Assembly (NCBI GenBank): GCA_030737835.1 | Contig: CM060856.1 | Location: 13,247,116 to 13,311,115, forward strand | DNA: 64,000 nucleotides | Source: Acorus gramineus | Taxonomy: Eukaryota; Streptophyta; Magnoliopsida; Acorales; Acoraceae | Direction: 5' to 3' | In this document: positions 38,861 through 50,929 of the stretch, one piece after another | Layout of the letters: each line of letters starts with the position of its first letter | How positions within the stretch are numbered: position 1 is the first letter of the stretch | Program-made: the position numbers and the translations under genes | The notes under the pieces: generated by a model | Told to the model about the DNA's origin: nothing | The model's database searches: none | The model's input: the letters and a program-made list of their open reading frames with translations, nothing else

Positions 38861-39400
38861 CTCGGGTTGAATCTAAATGTTAGGATCTTAACCTAAAATC
38901 ATTCAAAAATATAGATAATTTTTTTATATATTTTATTTAGATAATTAGTTAATGATTTTTTAATTATTACATAACTATGTATTTGATCTGTATTAGATAA
39001 GCTTGTTAATATATAGGATATGAAAATATTACACTCAATCTATTTTATAACTCAAAACATAGACAATGTGTTTTTATTTTTTAAAAAATTATGTTTAGTC
39101 TAATGAAAATATTTTTATAAAACATAAAATATATTATAATGAATTAAATAATATTATTTATAAAAAATATAATTTTTTTAATAAAATATATATTTTAATA
39201 TAATGAATGAAATAGATTAATAAAATATATAAAAATGTGTTTGATACGGTAATATGGATTGTGCTACGAGACATTTTAAGATAACGCATTATTAACGTCT
39301 AACGAGCTCAAAGCACGCAAGCATCCGTGCAAAACCGATAAACAAATCGAACGGTTAATAATCCTCGAAGCACTTACGATCCAACGTACCGTCAAGTTCC

Positions 39401-39410
39401 TATAAAAACC
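39401..39410 (+). promoter_or_regulatory. Candidate TATA box of eIF5B
   Basis: TATAAAAACC in a GC-neutral block about 390 bases before the eIF5B start codon; leader-like sequence follows. Position fits a long 5' UTR, possibly with an intron. Confidence 0.45.
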
Positions 39411-39544
39411 TCACCGTCTCCCCAACTCAACTTACCAACGACGGCGGGCACAAAATAAAAAATAGAAATAAAAAATAACTCTGATCGATCCAACGGCGGT
39501 CAGCATTTCGATAAGCTCATACGCTCCTCAGCTTCTCCGGAATC

Positions 39545-39582
39545 TAGGGTTTGCCGTTTCATTTCGTTTCGTTCTAGGGTTT
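39545..39582 (+). promoter_or_regulatory. Two TAGGGTTT telo-box motifs in the eIF5B leader
   Basis: TAGGGTTT at 39545-39552 and 39575-39582 is the reverse of the AAACCCTA telo-box that marks many plant translation genes, as at RPS7 in this window. Confidence 0.5.
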
Positions 39583-39794
39583 ACTCCAGTTTTTTTTAAT
39601 CAGCTCGATCGTTAGATCCAATCTATCAGTGATTTCACTATGTGCAGATTGATTTTTGATCAATCGTGGAATTTTTTTTAATTTTTTTTTTAAATTTTTT
39701 CCGATCGAGTCTGGTTGTGATTCTGGATTCGATCGCTCCACGGGGAAAATATATATATATATATATAAAATAGATTGAACTCCGTTGGTTCGAG

Positions 39795-42700
39795 ATGGGG
39801 AGGAAGAAGCCCGTCTCCATTGACGACGACGAGTACGCTCTCTCCGAGGAGAACCACGACGGAAGCAACGACGCCAACAAAGACGGACCCTCGGCACCCG
39901 CGGTCCCGGCAAAGAAGAACAAGAAGGGTTCGAAGCAGCAGCAGCAGAAGAGCACGCCCATCGATGACGCCGCGGAAGAGGCCGTGGACCCCGCCCCGCC
40001 TGCGGAGGCCGAGAACGACGTGGATGAGGAGATCCAGCTCGTCTTCTCGGGGAAGAAGAAGTCCTCAAAGTCCAAGAAGAACCAGGGCGCCTTCACCGTG
40101 TCCACTCCGAGCCTCTTGAGCGTCCTCGCCGAAGACGAAGAGGCGAATGAGCATGAGCCGGAACCCGAACCAGAATTGAAGCAGTCCAACGAGGTTTCCA
40201 GGGATGTCGTGGCGGCTAACGATGGGGCAGATGCGATGAAGAAGCAGAAGAAGAAAAAGAAGAAGAGCGGAAGGACCGCTCAAGAGGAGGATGACCTGGA
40301 TAAGATCCTCGCCGAGCTTGGCGAGGGCCCATCGTCCCGGGCTGCGTCCGTCGCTCCGCCTCCGACTCCCCCACAAGTGGAGGAGCCAGTGGTTCTAGCT
40401 GAGCCTGAGAAGCCGGAATCGGTGGAGGTTAATGAAGAGGAGGTGGGAGGAGGGGGACCGAAATCGGCGGCTGCGAAGAAGAAGCAGAAGAAGAAGGAGA
40501 AGGAGAAAGAGAAGAAGGCGGTGGCTGCTGAGGCAAAGGAGGAGGTGGTGAAGGCGAAGGTGGGAGGGGATAATAAGAAGTTGCCAAAGCATGTGAGGGA
40601 GATGCAGGAGGCCATGGCGAGGCGGAAAGAAGCGGAGGAGAGGGCAAGGAAGGAAGAGGAGGAGAGGCTGAGGAAGGAGGAGGAGGAGAGGCTGAGGCAG
40701 GAGGAGGAGGAGCGGCGGAAGGAGGAGGAGAAGAGGAGGAAGAAGGAGAGGGAGAAGGAGAAACGTCTCAAGAAGAAGCAGGAGGGGAAGATCTTGACGG
40801 GGAAGCAGAAGGAGGAGGAGAGGCGGCGCGCGATGATGAGGAACCAGTTCCTCGCTAGCGGTGTGGAGATTCCGATCGCGGAAGGGGAGGTCAAGAAGCG
40901 GCCAAAGTATGGGTCGAGGAAGTCGAGGCCTAATGCGAAGGCGGTGGAGGAGACACAACAGGAAAGTGAGTCTGTCACACAAGAGGAGGAGGTGGAGGAG
41001 GATGAACAGCAAGTGGAGGAGGTGGTGATGGAGGAGGAGCCTGAGTTGAATGGCGGGGAAGCCAAGGTTGAGGTGGAGGAAGAGGAGGAGGAAGAGAATT
41101 GGGACGAGAAGAGCTGGGATGATGTTGATGTTGGGCTGCACGGCTCAAGCGCTTTTGGTGATGAGGAGGACAAGGAAGAAGAGGAGAAAGTACATCCCGA
41201 GCCTAAGAAGAAACCTTCACAGCCTACCGCTACTCCCTCGGATACCCAGAAGCATTCTGCTGCTGTTCCTGTGAAGCCTGCTGCCAAAACGACCATCGCT
41301 TCTCATTCGCCCCCTTTGAAAGGGGAAGGGGAAACCAAGTTAGAAGTTGATTCTAAGAAGAGCAAGAAGAAGGGAGAGGTGACCGAAGATGTCTCTCAGA
41401 AAAGCGAGGATGATCTTCGTTCACCAATCTGTTGCATTCTTGGGCACGTTGATACGGGTAAGACAAAGCTTTTGGATTGCATTCGGGGAACAAATGTTCA
41501 GGAGGGTGAGGCAGGTGGTATTACCCAACAGATAGGCGCTACCTATTTCCCGACTGAGAACATAAGAGAGAGGACCAAGCAGTTGAAGGCGGATGCTAAG
41601 TTGAAGGTTCCTGGCTTGCTTGTCATTGATACCCCTGGTCATGAGTCCTTTACCAATTTGCGATCAAGAGGGTCAGGATTATGTGACATTGCTATCTTGG
41701 TCGTCGATATCATGCATGGTCTTGAGCCACAGACAAAAGAGTCAATTAATCTCTTGAAGAGTCGGAACACGGAATTCATTGTTGCATTGAATAAGGTTGA
41801 TAGGTTGTATGGGTGGAAGTCCTGCCCGAATGCACCTATTTTGACAGCAATGAAACAGCAGAATAAAGACGTTCAGAATGAGTTCAGGATGAGGGTCAGC
41901 AAGGTCTGTGTACATGTTGTCTATTTGTCTTCTTTTCTTTCAGATGGAGATATTGAGTTGGGTCTTAAGTAAGATATTATTTTTACTTTTTTCAGATCAT
42001 CACCGAGTTTATGGAGCAGGGTTTGAATACTGAGTTGTACTACAAAAATAAAGAGATGGGAGAAACTTCCAGCATTGTTCCTACAAGTGCAATAAGGTAT
42101 ACCCCTGCATATTCTGCTTCTTTCGCAGAGTTCTTGATTGTATGTGCTAATTTGCTTATGCTGCTTTATTGAATAAAATGATGCTTGTCTTTTATAGTGG
42201 TGAGGGCATTCCGGATCTTCTCTTGTTGTTAGTGCAATGGGCTCAGAGAACTATGGTGGAAAAACTTACATTCCAAAAAGAATTGCAGGTTCACTACATT
42301 CGTAATTCTTACAATTTTCAATACATTTTCCTATTCCTGGTTGTCTCCTGGAAACCCTTCATTTTGTTAGAGATTTACAATCATTCTTAAATTGATATGG
42401 TTTTACCTCAATCACAAGATAATACTATTTCCAATTTCTTCAAATTTTGGTGTATTGTCTTGGTGTCGTCCTCTTTTTTTCATCACTTGGGTCTCTGGAT
42501 TACTAAACCATAGCAAGAGTTTATTTTTACACTATGGAATTTCTCTGCAGTGTACCGTCTTGGAGGTCAAAGTGGTTGAAGGACTTGGGACAACTATTGA
42601 TGTTGTTTTAGTTAATGGTGTACTTCACGAAGGAGATCAAATAGTTGTCTGTGGAATGCAGGTAACATCATTGATGTTCACTAGGTTTGCAATGTTTTGA

Positions 42701-45700
42701 TGGCATGTGTTGCATCTCCTTAATGCAATTTCATTTTTTTATATCAGGGGCCCATTGTAACTAACATACGCGCTTTGTTGACTCCACATCCAATGAAGGA
42801 GCTTCGGGTGAAGGTGAGTAGCCCATTGCTTGGGATTATTGTTTGTTTATGTTTTGTGTAATGTTAGCCTGTTTGTTTTCCTTTCTCATCTTTTTTAAAA
42901 CCTCATAGCCCTTCATTATCTTATTATTTTTAGTTGTGTTTTGCATATCAAGCTCGTATCTGTTGTTTAATATAGCCTCATAAGATGAAGAAAATTGCAA
43001 ATACCAAAAATGAAACTGATTTTATTTATTTTAAAATTGTGCTATAGTTTATTTTGATCAAGAACAAATATAATATGTACATATTTTTGAACCTAAGGTA
43101 ACATAATATTCATGTTGGTGTCTGCAAATAACTAAAAATAAATATAAAAAGTTTTGTACAACCAAGATCAGGTACCAATACTCACTCTTCTGATATTAGC
43201 ATCAGTATATTATTATATATATATATATAGACACACACATATATACATCTATATGTATATGGATAGGAATGGAAAATATCCTATTATTAATTATTTGTTT
43301 CTCGAAATTTGTTGATAAAATAGAAGAACAGTTAAGAATATCTCAAATTTTTTCTATACATAATTCTTATCATTTACTTGTTTTAAAGAATAGTAGAAAT
43401 TGTGAATTTAGTTCATTAATGTATTTTTAAAAATTATTGATTACCATAAAGTGAATAAAAGGTTAAAATGCCTATAGATCAAGTTGGGGAGTGATAATTG
43501 GTGCCTAGGAGGGAGGCTAAAGAAAATGGCCACTGTTGGTTTCCCTGGGAGGAGGGAGGCTTGATGTTTTGCATTAATGTCCTTGATGGTTTCTTCTGTC
43601 CCTGTATTTGATGGTCATAAAGTTGAGGTTGATTCCGAGTGAACATGTAGATTGAAATCAATTCTAGTCCATGTGATTGGTATGTTTAAACGAACTTACA
43701 CCATGCTTATTTCCCATTCTTGATGTAAGCTTATTTCAACATTTTGTCTATGTTGCACTCTGCACACATTGCACTATGCGCGCGCGCGCGCCTTGATATC
43801 TAATGTAACCGGGGATATAGGAGATTTACCAACATCCACAGATATGCTGGACTGCAAGCAGAAACAAGCAAAACATGGAGCATTAATCAAGCAATTTATT
43901 TATCCTCATTCATTTGATCCATTTGATGGATGAATTTGTTGGTTTTTACCAAGAATGCTGATGAATTTTTTTTTGAGGAATCATAATTAGGTGCATCCAA
44001 TTTATGCTTGACCAGGAAATGCTCTGGTTTATTGCATTTCCTTTAAATTCCCAAAGAACATCACATCCATGTTTATGAAACACTAAGAACAGATAGGATA
44101 CACTGTCAAAAGCATTTAGGTGGACCTTTCTGGTTCCTACATTAATGTCAAAAGTTTTTATTGTTGTTAGGGTAACACAAAATTAAAGTTCAACATGATT
44201 TTTTTTAATGCATACAAGCCACTAGTATATGCGATTCATTGATTACTTTTCTGCATTTCCATCATGAAAAATTCAACTTTAATAAATTGCCAATAATTAT
44301 TTGCTTCCACAGGCTTATAGTAATCAGAAATAGACTCCAAGACTCACCTGCTATATGAATCTATTTCAAAAACTAAATATTTGGATTTGGGATCAATTAC
44401 TAGTTTCAATGGGTTTCGGTCCATAGCTTAGTAGTTGAGAAGTATGTTTGCAGCTAAGATGTCTTGGATATGAGTATACCTAACCTATATAAAGAAACAA
44501 TAATAATCTCAAGGTAATGAAATGTTGATGTGTAGCCTCCATTGCTTTTATCGATATAATACTGACATTTCTTCTAATTCATCTCTTTGTTAATGAAATA
44601 ATAATATATTATCATTTGGTTCCATTTGAGGTAATGCATGAGTTAATGTTGAGCAGTTGATTAAATGTGTAATTGTCCCGAGCATATAGGTTGTATGTGG
44701 ATTGGTGCTCGTTGTTATTTCCATTTTTAATACATTGTATATCTTGCCTTGTGGTTTTCGTTGAAGTTGGGCATATTTATGATTACTGCTTCTATGACAA
44801 ACTCTTGACATAAACTTAGTTCTGGTTAGTGCACTGTTTGATGAGTTTTTCGTGATGCATATGTAGGGATCATATCAACATCATAAAGAGCTGAAGGCCG
44901 CACAAGGAATAAAAATTACTGCTCAGGTCAGATCTGCTTCTCATAAACATGGTTGCGCTTAAATGTTCAAGAATGTACTTGAATTTTGAAATGCAAGTAT
45001 ATGTTCCGTTTACAGGGCCTTGAACAAGCCGTTGCTGGTACTGCACTGTATGTAGTTGGTCCAGAGGATGATGTGGAGGATGTCAAGGAAACTGCAATGC
45101 AGGATATGAAGAGTGTGATGGGCAGGATTGACAAGAGTGGGGAGGGGGTGTGCGTGCAAGCGTCTACTCTTGGTTCTTTGGAAGCTCTGCTTGAATTCTT
45201 AAAAACCCCTGAAGTGAACATCCCCGTAAGTGGTATTAACATTGGCCCAGTACACAAGAAAGATGTTATGAAGGCCAGTGTCATGCTTGAAAGGAACAAA
45301 GAGTATGCTGCTATCTTGGCATTTGATGTTAAAGTGACTCCTGAAGCTCGCGAGCTTGCGGAGGAGACAGGCGTAAAGATATTTATTGCAGATATTATCT
45401 ATCACTTGTTTGACCAATTCAAGGCTTACATCGACAATCTCAAGGAAGAAAAGAAGAAGGAAGCCGCTGAAGAAGCAGTCTTTCCCTGTGTCCTGGAAAT
45501 TATGCCGAACTGTATCTTTAACAAGAAGGACCCCATTGTTTTGGGTGTTGATGTTGTTGAAGGCATCGCTAAGGTAATACGTTTGCATAACTTATCGAAC
45601 ATTTTAGTTTATATGCACTTCCAAATTCTCAACTTTTTGTCGCCTCAAATGGTAGGTGGGCACACCTGTCTGTGTCCCTTCGAGAGATTTTATCGACATT

Positions 45701-46351
45701 GGACGAATAGCATCAATTGAGATCAATCACAAGCAGGTTGATGTAGCTAAGAAGGGTCAGAAAGTGGCCATAAAGGTAAGAGTGAATGTTAAGTCCCGAT
45801 TTTTATGTGGATTTGTACAACCTAGCTACTCACTGATGATCTTCTCTATGTGCAGATTGTAGGCAGCAATTCTGAAGAACAGCAGAAGATGTTTGGAAGA
45901 CATTTCGAGATTGATGATGAGCTTGTTAGCCATATCTCGAGGAAGTCCATAGATATTCTGAAAGCAAATTATAGGGTAATGTGCTTCAAAAAACCTTGTT
46001 GTCATCTGATGCGGTTCATCTAAATGGTCCGTTGCAGAGTATCCAGTGGATCAACACATGCATACAGCCATCATCGCATGCCTGCATTTGATCACATAAA
46101 CACTTAACATTCTGGCCATCGATTGTTCTAGGACTGATCAATATGATTGGTTTGGAAAACAACTATGTTCCATTCTACCTACGTTTTTCATGGATTTAAT
46201 CCAGTTACACTTGGACTTACAGATGCTTGCATGCTTGTATTTGCGATGCTTAGCATTCTTAACATGTCATTGTTTGGTTTTGTAGGATGAGTTAACCATT
46301 GAAGAGTGGCAGCTGGTAGTAAAGCTGAAGAGGCTATTCAAGATACCCTGA
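39795..46351 (+). CDS. eIF5B: Eukaryotic translation initiation factor 5B (IF-2 type GTPase)
   Basis: Cytosolic GTPase that promotes 60S subunit joining at the end of initiation. Predicted 1133 residues from ten exons: 39795-41903, 41996-42096, 42198-42288, 42551-42661, 42748-42813, 44867-44926, 45016-45573, 45656-45775, 45856-45975 and 46286-46351. The first ~530 residues, all in exon 1, are low-complexity charged sequence with Lys/Glu runs and a long Glu/Arg/Lys helix, as usual for this factor. The G domain follows: GHVDTGKT (G1), [12 protein letters not shown] (switch I), DTPGHESF (G3) and NKVD (G4). Domains II-IV then give [47 protein letters not shown] and the end [16 protein letters not shown]. 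Every junction keeps frame. Intron 5 is about 2.05 kb. ATG 39795 gives MGRKKP, the common start of plant eIF5B. Confidence 0.97.
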
Positions 46352-47859
46352 TTTGTGAGAGATGCTGCGGTTTTTGCAACCTTGAGTACGTGTTGTTGTA
46401 CTTGAATATCTAATCGAGTTTTCCACTGGAATCTGCTGTGACTGAACAGGATTCGGAAGAAGAGAATGACGATGGCTGAAATGGGAAAGTCTCACAGGGT
46501 TCTGGAGTTGTGTAAATGCACCAGTTCATCGGGAGTGCGGTTTGGACAACATTTGATGAGTTTTTTTTTTTTTTTTTTTTTCAATGGGGTTATTTTCAAA
46601 AGAGTGGGCAGTCATCTTGCATCCTCAACAGGTGTGAGGAAATTTTTTTTAGGGGGGTTGGCTGGAAATTTTTTTTTGGTTTAAATTTTTAAAAACCATA
46701 TAAAGATATACTTGATGGATTTGGCCTTTTAATATGCCACCTGGTTGTCATTTAAGGCCTAAAGTAAACCATGAATTCAGAATCCAGCTTTAGTGCTTTG
46801 CCATTGACACTGCAAGCTAGGGTTGTCAAGATCTTGCGTTGGAGATTATCACATTTATTCTGTCTGTTATAAAAAAACGATAGGTATCAAATGTGACAAT
46901 TTTTTGATTTATAATGAAAATGAGTTTTTTTTTTCTTTCCTTCTTCTAGTTAGAATAATGTTTATCTTCTCTTTTTCTCTGTATATTGATAAATGCGAAT
47001 AAAAATAGATAGATTTTTTATCTTTTAAAATCAGGATAATTTATCTTCCAAACTCTTTTTTTGTTTTTATTTTTTGTCAAATTACCCCTTTAGTATTTTG
47101 ATTGGAATTGAATCTAAATCTATCATGAAGGTGGAACTTAGGATGGGTTGAGTCAAAGTTGGAGTTGAACCTAATGTGACTGAAATTTGAGGTGAACTTG
47201 AACCGCACTGGTCAGGTTTGATTTGGTTTGTTGTTGGACTCATATTGAATTTAAAATAATTTGATTTTCAAAACAATGTTATTTTAAACTAATTATAATA
47301 GTTATAACAGAGAGGAGAGATTTAAATAATATAAATTTTATATTAATATTGAAATTTGAACATAATTTTTAAAAGGATAATGTTAAGTACAGTTTAAAGA
47401 CAGTCTCACAGATAATCCGTACATGTTTTAAATTTTTAAAAATAGTAAACCTGTATATATTTTTAAAATTGAGTGGATCTTTTTTCAGCAAATGCTAATT
47501 TTTTTTTTAAAAAAACGATATATAACTCATTGGATTGTTAAAGTAGTATATGAGATTGTATTTAAAGCATTAAAAAGAACGGTGTGTACCTAGTTTCATT
47601 ATCACTCATCCATCGACTTCCAGTTGAACCTTGCTAACTCAACTTCTCAACACAAATCTAATCAGAATTATATATGTCAGGTTTATTTAAAATCGGATTT
47701 GAGTTGAACCCAACTCCTAACATCCTAATTCGAATCCACATTAAAAATTGGATTAGATCCGGTCGAGCCATTTTAAATTGCATCCCTAATTGCATTAGTT
47801 ACATGCGTACATCACACCCGTTATTTATTTTTTATTATTTATTTTTAAGTTTTTAAAAA

Positions 47860-48398
47860 GGAAAATTTGCATATAAGAAAGTACAAATAACCCCCTCAAA
47901 AATTGATCTATCCATGTAACAACACCCTATAATTCGTCATGGTTAAACAAATAATCCCTTGATGTAAGTCTCTTGTTAACAAAATTGAATATTCCATGAA
48001 ATATTCCGTCCACCTGAAACCTATAAAACCCTTCTAAAAATTAACAAAATTCAAAAAGCCCTTCTAAATGAATATATTGCCCTTCTTGATGATATTGTCC
48101 CCTTCCAACAGCTCATCTCCGCCGTTCAATTCTGCCATGACCGCGACATCTCCACCGCGATTTCAAATTCGAGAACCTCCTTTGTAGATGCGGAGGCGAG
48201 GAGGAGCGGAGGAGTTGAAGAGGGTTTGCATTTCTTCCTGATCTCCTTTGAATTGCGTTTCATGTCATCTGCTCTGTTTTTGTATGTAGAGAGAGAGAGA
48301 GAGATTCGTATTATGTAATGAATGAGAATATGAGATCAGACGGTAGTGGTGGTTTGGGGTCAGATAACGAACGGTAGAGATGTTGTTGGTGGTGGTCT

Positions 48399-48439
<41 letters not shown>

Positions 48440-49925
48440 TAGCCTCTGTTTTTAATGGTCTCAATTCATTCAATACCACTGCGACATGTACTGGCTGTTC
48501 AGCCTAAGAAGATTGAGTGGATCAGATGATCCAAGAGAGGGTGTGTTTGTGTGTTTTGGATCTCATTTTCTAGTTTTTTAGTTTTAAGTATATGCATGCA
48601 TGTCTATTTAGAAATCCATCCATCATTTCTTCATATTGTTTTTAGGTTCCGAGAAGTCTCAACCAAAAGTTTGTCCATCTACAGCTAGAATGTGAAAAAT
48701 GATTTTTATTTTTAAGTCTCTATAATTCATGTTATTTAGTGATCAGTCCATTCCTTCTTCATATTTCAATTTAAACTCCACTTTAATTATTTTTTTTTTA
48801 CTAATATATGGATAAAATGTCTATATGATTTTGTAACTATTTTGATTTTTGAAACTTGTACACAAAATATTTGGTGAAATATGTAAATCAAAACTGCATT
48901 TGCATTATTAGGTGTTCAGTGATAATTTTAATGTTATTCAACATTGTATATGTTCACCCAATCCGATATTGCAGTCTCTTATAGTCTTAACTGTCTAATT
49001 AAGAATGATTAGATAAGCAGAGGGTATTTTCAATATTAAATTTTGATTTAAATGATTTTTTCTTAGTTTAAAATTGTGACATATTAAATTAGATATTTTG
49101 AATGCATTAAATTTTAAATTTAAAATTTAATGCATTCAGATGTCATTAAAAAAGTTGTATGTAGTTAATGAAAAATTTATTTTACATGATTCTAATATTT
49201 TATTTATTAAAACATTTTATTTTGCATGAAAAATTAAAATCACGCAAAATAAAAATCATACAGACATTTTGTATATAAGTTTCAAATATCAAAATACTTA
49301 AAAAATCATATAGACGTTTTGTTAGGGACTAATAAAAAAATACATTTGAATTTAGAGATTTAAAATGAAATATAAAGAGGGACCGACCACTAAATAACAT
49401 AGTTCATAGACTTAAAATAAAAATAATTTCACTAACTCGGAAGGACTAAAAACGAAGTGAGTGGTTGAAGGAGACTTAAAAATAAATATGAAGAATAGAG
49501 ATATTGATATCTAAATAGACATGTTTATAAGGACTTAAAACTAAAAATCTCTAATATATATATGTTGATATTGTTAAAATTAGAAAGTAATAACAATGGG
49601 ATCTAATTTTATTATGTATGAACTAAAGCCATGTGTAACAAATAATACGATGAAGGAAGATATATGAACAAGTATATGTTACACGTGTAACAAATAATAT
49701 AATACATGTGTAAACTAACCCTTTAACATACATATCTAGAAGGTTGGGGGCATACTTGGGAATTTTACACGTGTGGTTTTAAGTTAATCATACATTGGAT
49801 TATAGGGTACAGCAGGGGGTATTTTGAATTTAATAAAAAAATTATAAGGTTTTACATGGATATATTAATTTCCGAGGGGTTTTTCTGTATTTCGTTGATT
49901 TTCACGGGTTATATACATTTTCCCC
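47860..49925. mobile_element. Mutator-like element with captured kinase fragment (unit A copy)
   Basis: The left end (ggaaaatttgcatataag, later aataaccccctcaaaaattg and atctatccatgtaacaac) matches the reverse complement of the right end (ggggaaaatgtatataaccc, then atatccatgtaaaacc and atacccccTgctg-like sequence), giving inverted arms well over 100 bp. The ends resemble those of the element at 57102. Target-site duplication is obscured by A/T tracts. A shorter copy is at the same place in unit B (55909-56527), so insertion came before the duplication. Confidence 0.6.
48095..48190 (+). pseudogene. Ser/Thr kinase catalytic-loop fragment inside the 47.9-kb element
   Basis: Translation gives FQQLISAVQFCHDRDI in one frame, then HRDFKFENLL after a one-base frame change near 48151. 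Together they read like the alpha-E helix and the HRDxKxEN catalytic loop of a CIPK/SnRK-type kinase. The flanks are not kinase sequence and the frame is broken, so this is a captured, non-functional piece. It is GC-rich against its surroundings. Unit B lacks it. Confidence 0.5.
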
Positions 49926-50796
49926 TTAAAAAAATAAATAAAGTTGACCAGTGGACCAGATGATGTACCTCATATGACAAACTTTGCATACCCTCACATG
50001 GAAAACTAATGTTTTCTGTTTTCTTGTGGGAATTTTTTTTCTTAGTCAAATTTTATTTATTGAATTTGGATTATTTTTTTGGGTACATAGGCCTGGATAA
50101 GGCGACACAGAACAGACAGGTCAACAGAGACCCTATAACAACTACTTCGTCAAAACTCATAGTAAACTAGTCCAACAGGACTGGAAAATTATGTTCACCT
50201 TGTTAGAAACAAGGGCTGAACTTTGATCATCCCCACGGAGTGGGGGTGTCCCTATCAACATGGGAGAGCCACCGGGGACATTTAATTGTAAATTTGGTTA
50301 ATGCTCTCCTTAAACAAATAGCATATACAATTACATAAGATCCTTGTATTTACTTATATTAAATTTGGTTGTAAATTCATGTTAATCCTCTCTTCAAACA
50401 AATAGCATATACAATTACAGAAGATCCTTGTATTTACTTACATCAGATTTCAACTTTTATGCAGATCTACTTGACCAAAGGTATCTCCACGGACATTTGT
50501 ACAACTCTAACACATACTATTCAAGCAGAGCAATCTTTTTATTTATTATATCAAATGCGAGTATTATATTCACGTCCTATGCATATCTGCAAAGTCTAAT
50601 CAATCCATGCATATTAACTACTCAAACATAATCTAAATTTCAGTTTACAAGGATAACAATTTGGGTAATCAACAGACCATATCTAATTCATGCCAAATGT
50701 TATAAATGAAAAAAGAAAAATCTTACAAATAATCCAACATGCCAAAATTTGAAAGATTTCTACATTCTTGTATGTATAACTCTCACTAGACCTCCC

Positions 50797-50804
50797 TATA
50801 AAAT
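50797..50804 (+). promoter_or_regulatory. TATA box of the first acyl-activating enzyme gene
   Basis: TATAAAAT about 130 bases before the start codon, in a block conserved with the second copy (59603-59610), including downstream leader phrases 'agaagaagaaagccagcatt' and 'aaaatcaagtgaattctctt'. Confidence 0.7.
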
Positions 50805-50929
50805 CCCACCATCAGACCTCCAACAAGAAGAAGAAAGCCAGCATTAGCTAATACAGAGAGAGAGCTCTGAAAATCAAGTGAATTCTCTTTATATTCTTGT
50901 TTTTTTTTCATCACTCTCCATTCTCAACA

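Larger units (their letters stand above)
33444..39794. other. Intergenic between SLY1 and eIF5B
   Basis: After the SLY1 3' UTR this is AT-rich DNA. It holds a complete SINE (35532-35741), a second SINE family copy on the minus strand (36475-36600), an inverted copy of the 3.5-kb repeat (37990-38270), and two tandem ~30-bp units at 38801-38860. The eIF5B promoter and leader begin near 39340. Short frames here show no protein-family features. Confidence 0.6.
46352..50929. other. eIF5B 3' region and upstream part of duplication unit A
   Basis: The eIF5B 3' UTR probably ends before 46780. From about 46785 the DNA aligns with about 54095 onward, the second duplication unit. Within it lie an older element (47860-49925) and CT/AG microsatellites (48290-48304 and 48396-48432). 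A stretch at 50070-50280 has no recognised identity. No complete gene is seen. Confidence 0.55.

Noticed and set aside
40280-41296. Long minus-strand open frame (338 codons, Ser/Phe-rich) over eIF5B
   Set aside because: It is the antisense of the Lys/Glu-rich repeats in eIF5B exon 1. Purine-rich codons give Ser/Phe/Leu runs on the other strand; there is no independent gene signal.
44405-44510. Third SINE-like segment in eIF5B intron 5 (tagcttagtagttgag)
   Set aside because: A box A-like match is present, but box B is poor and there is no tail or flanking direct repeat.
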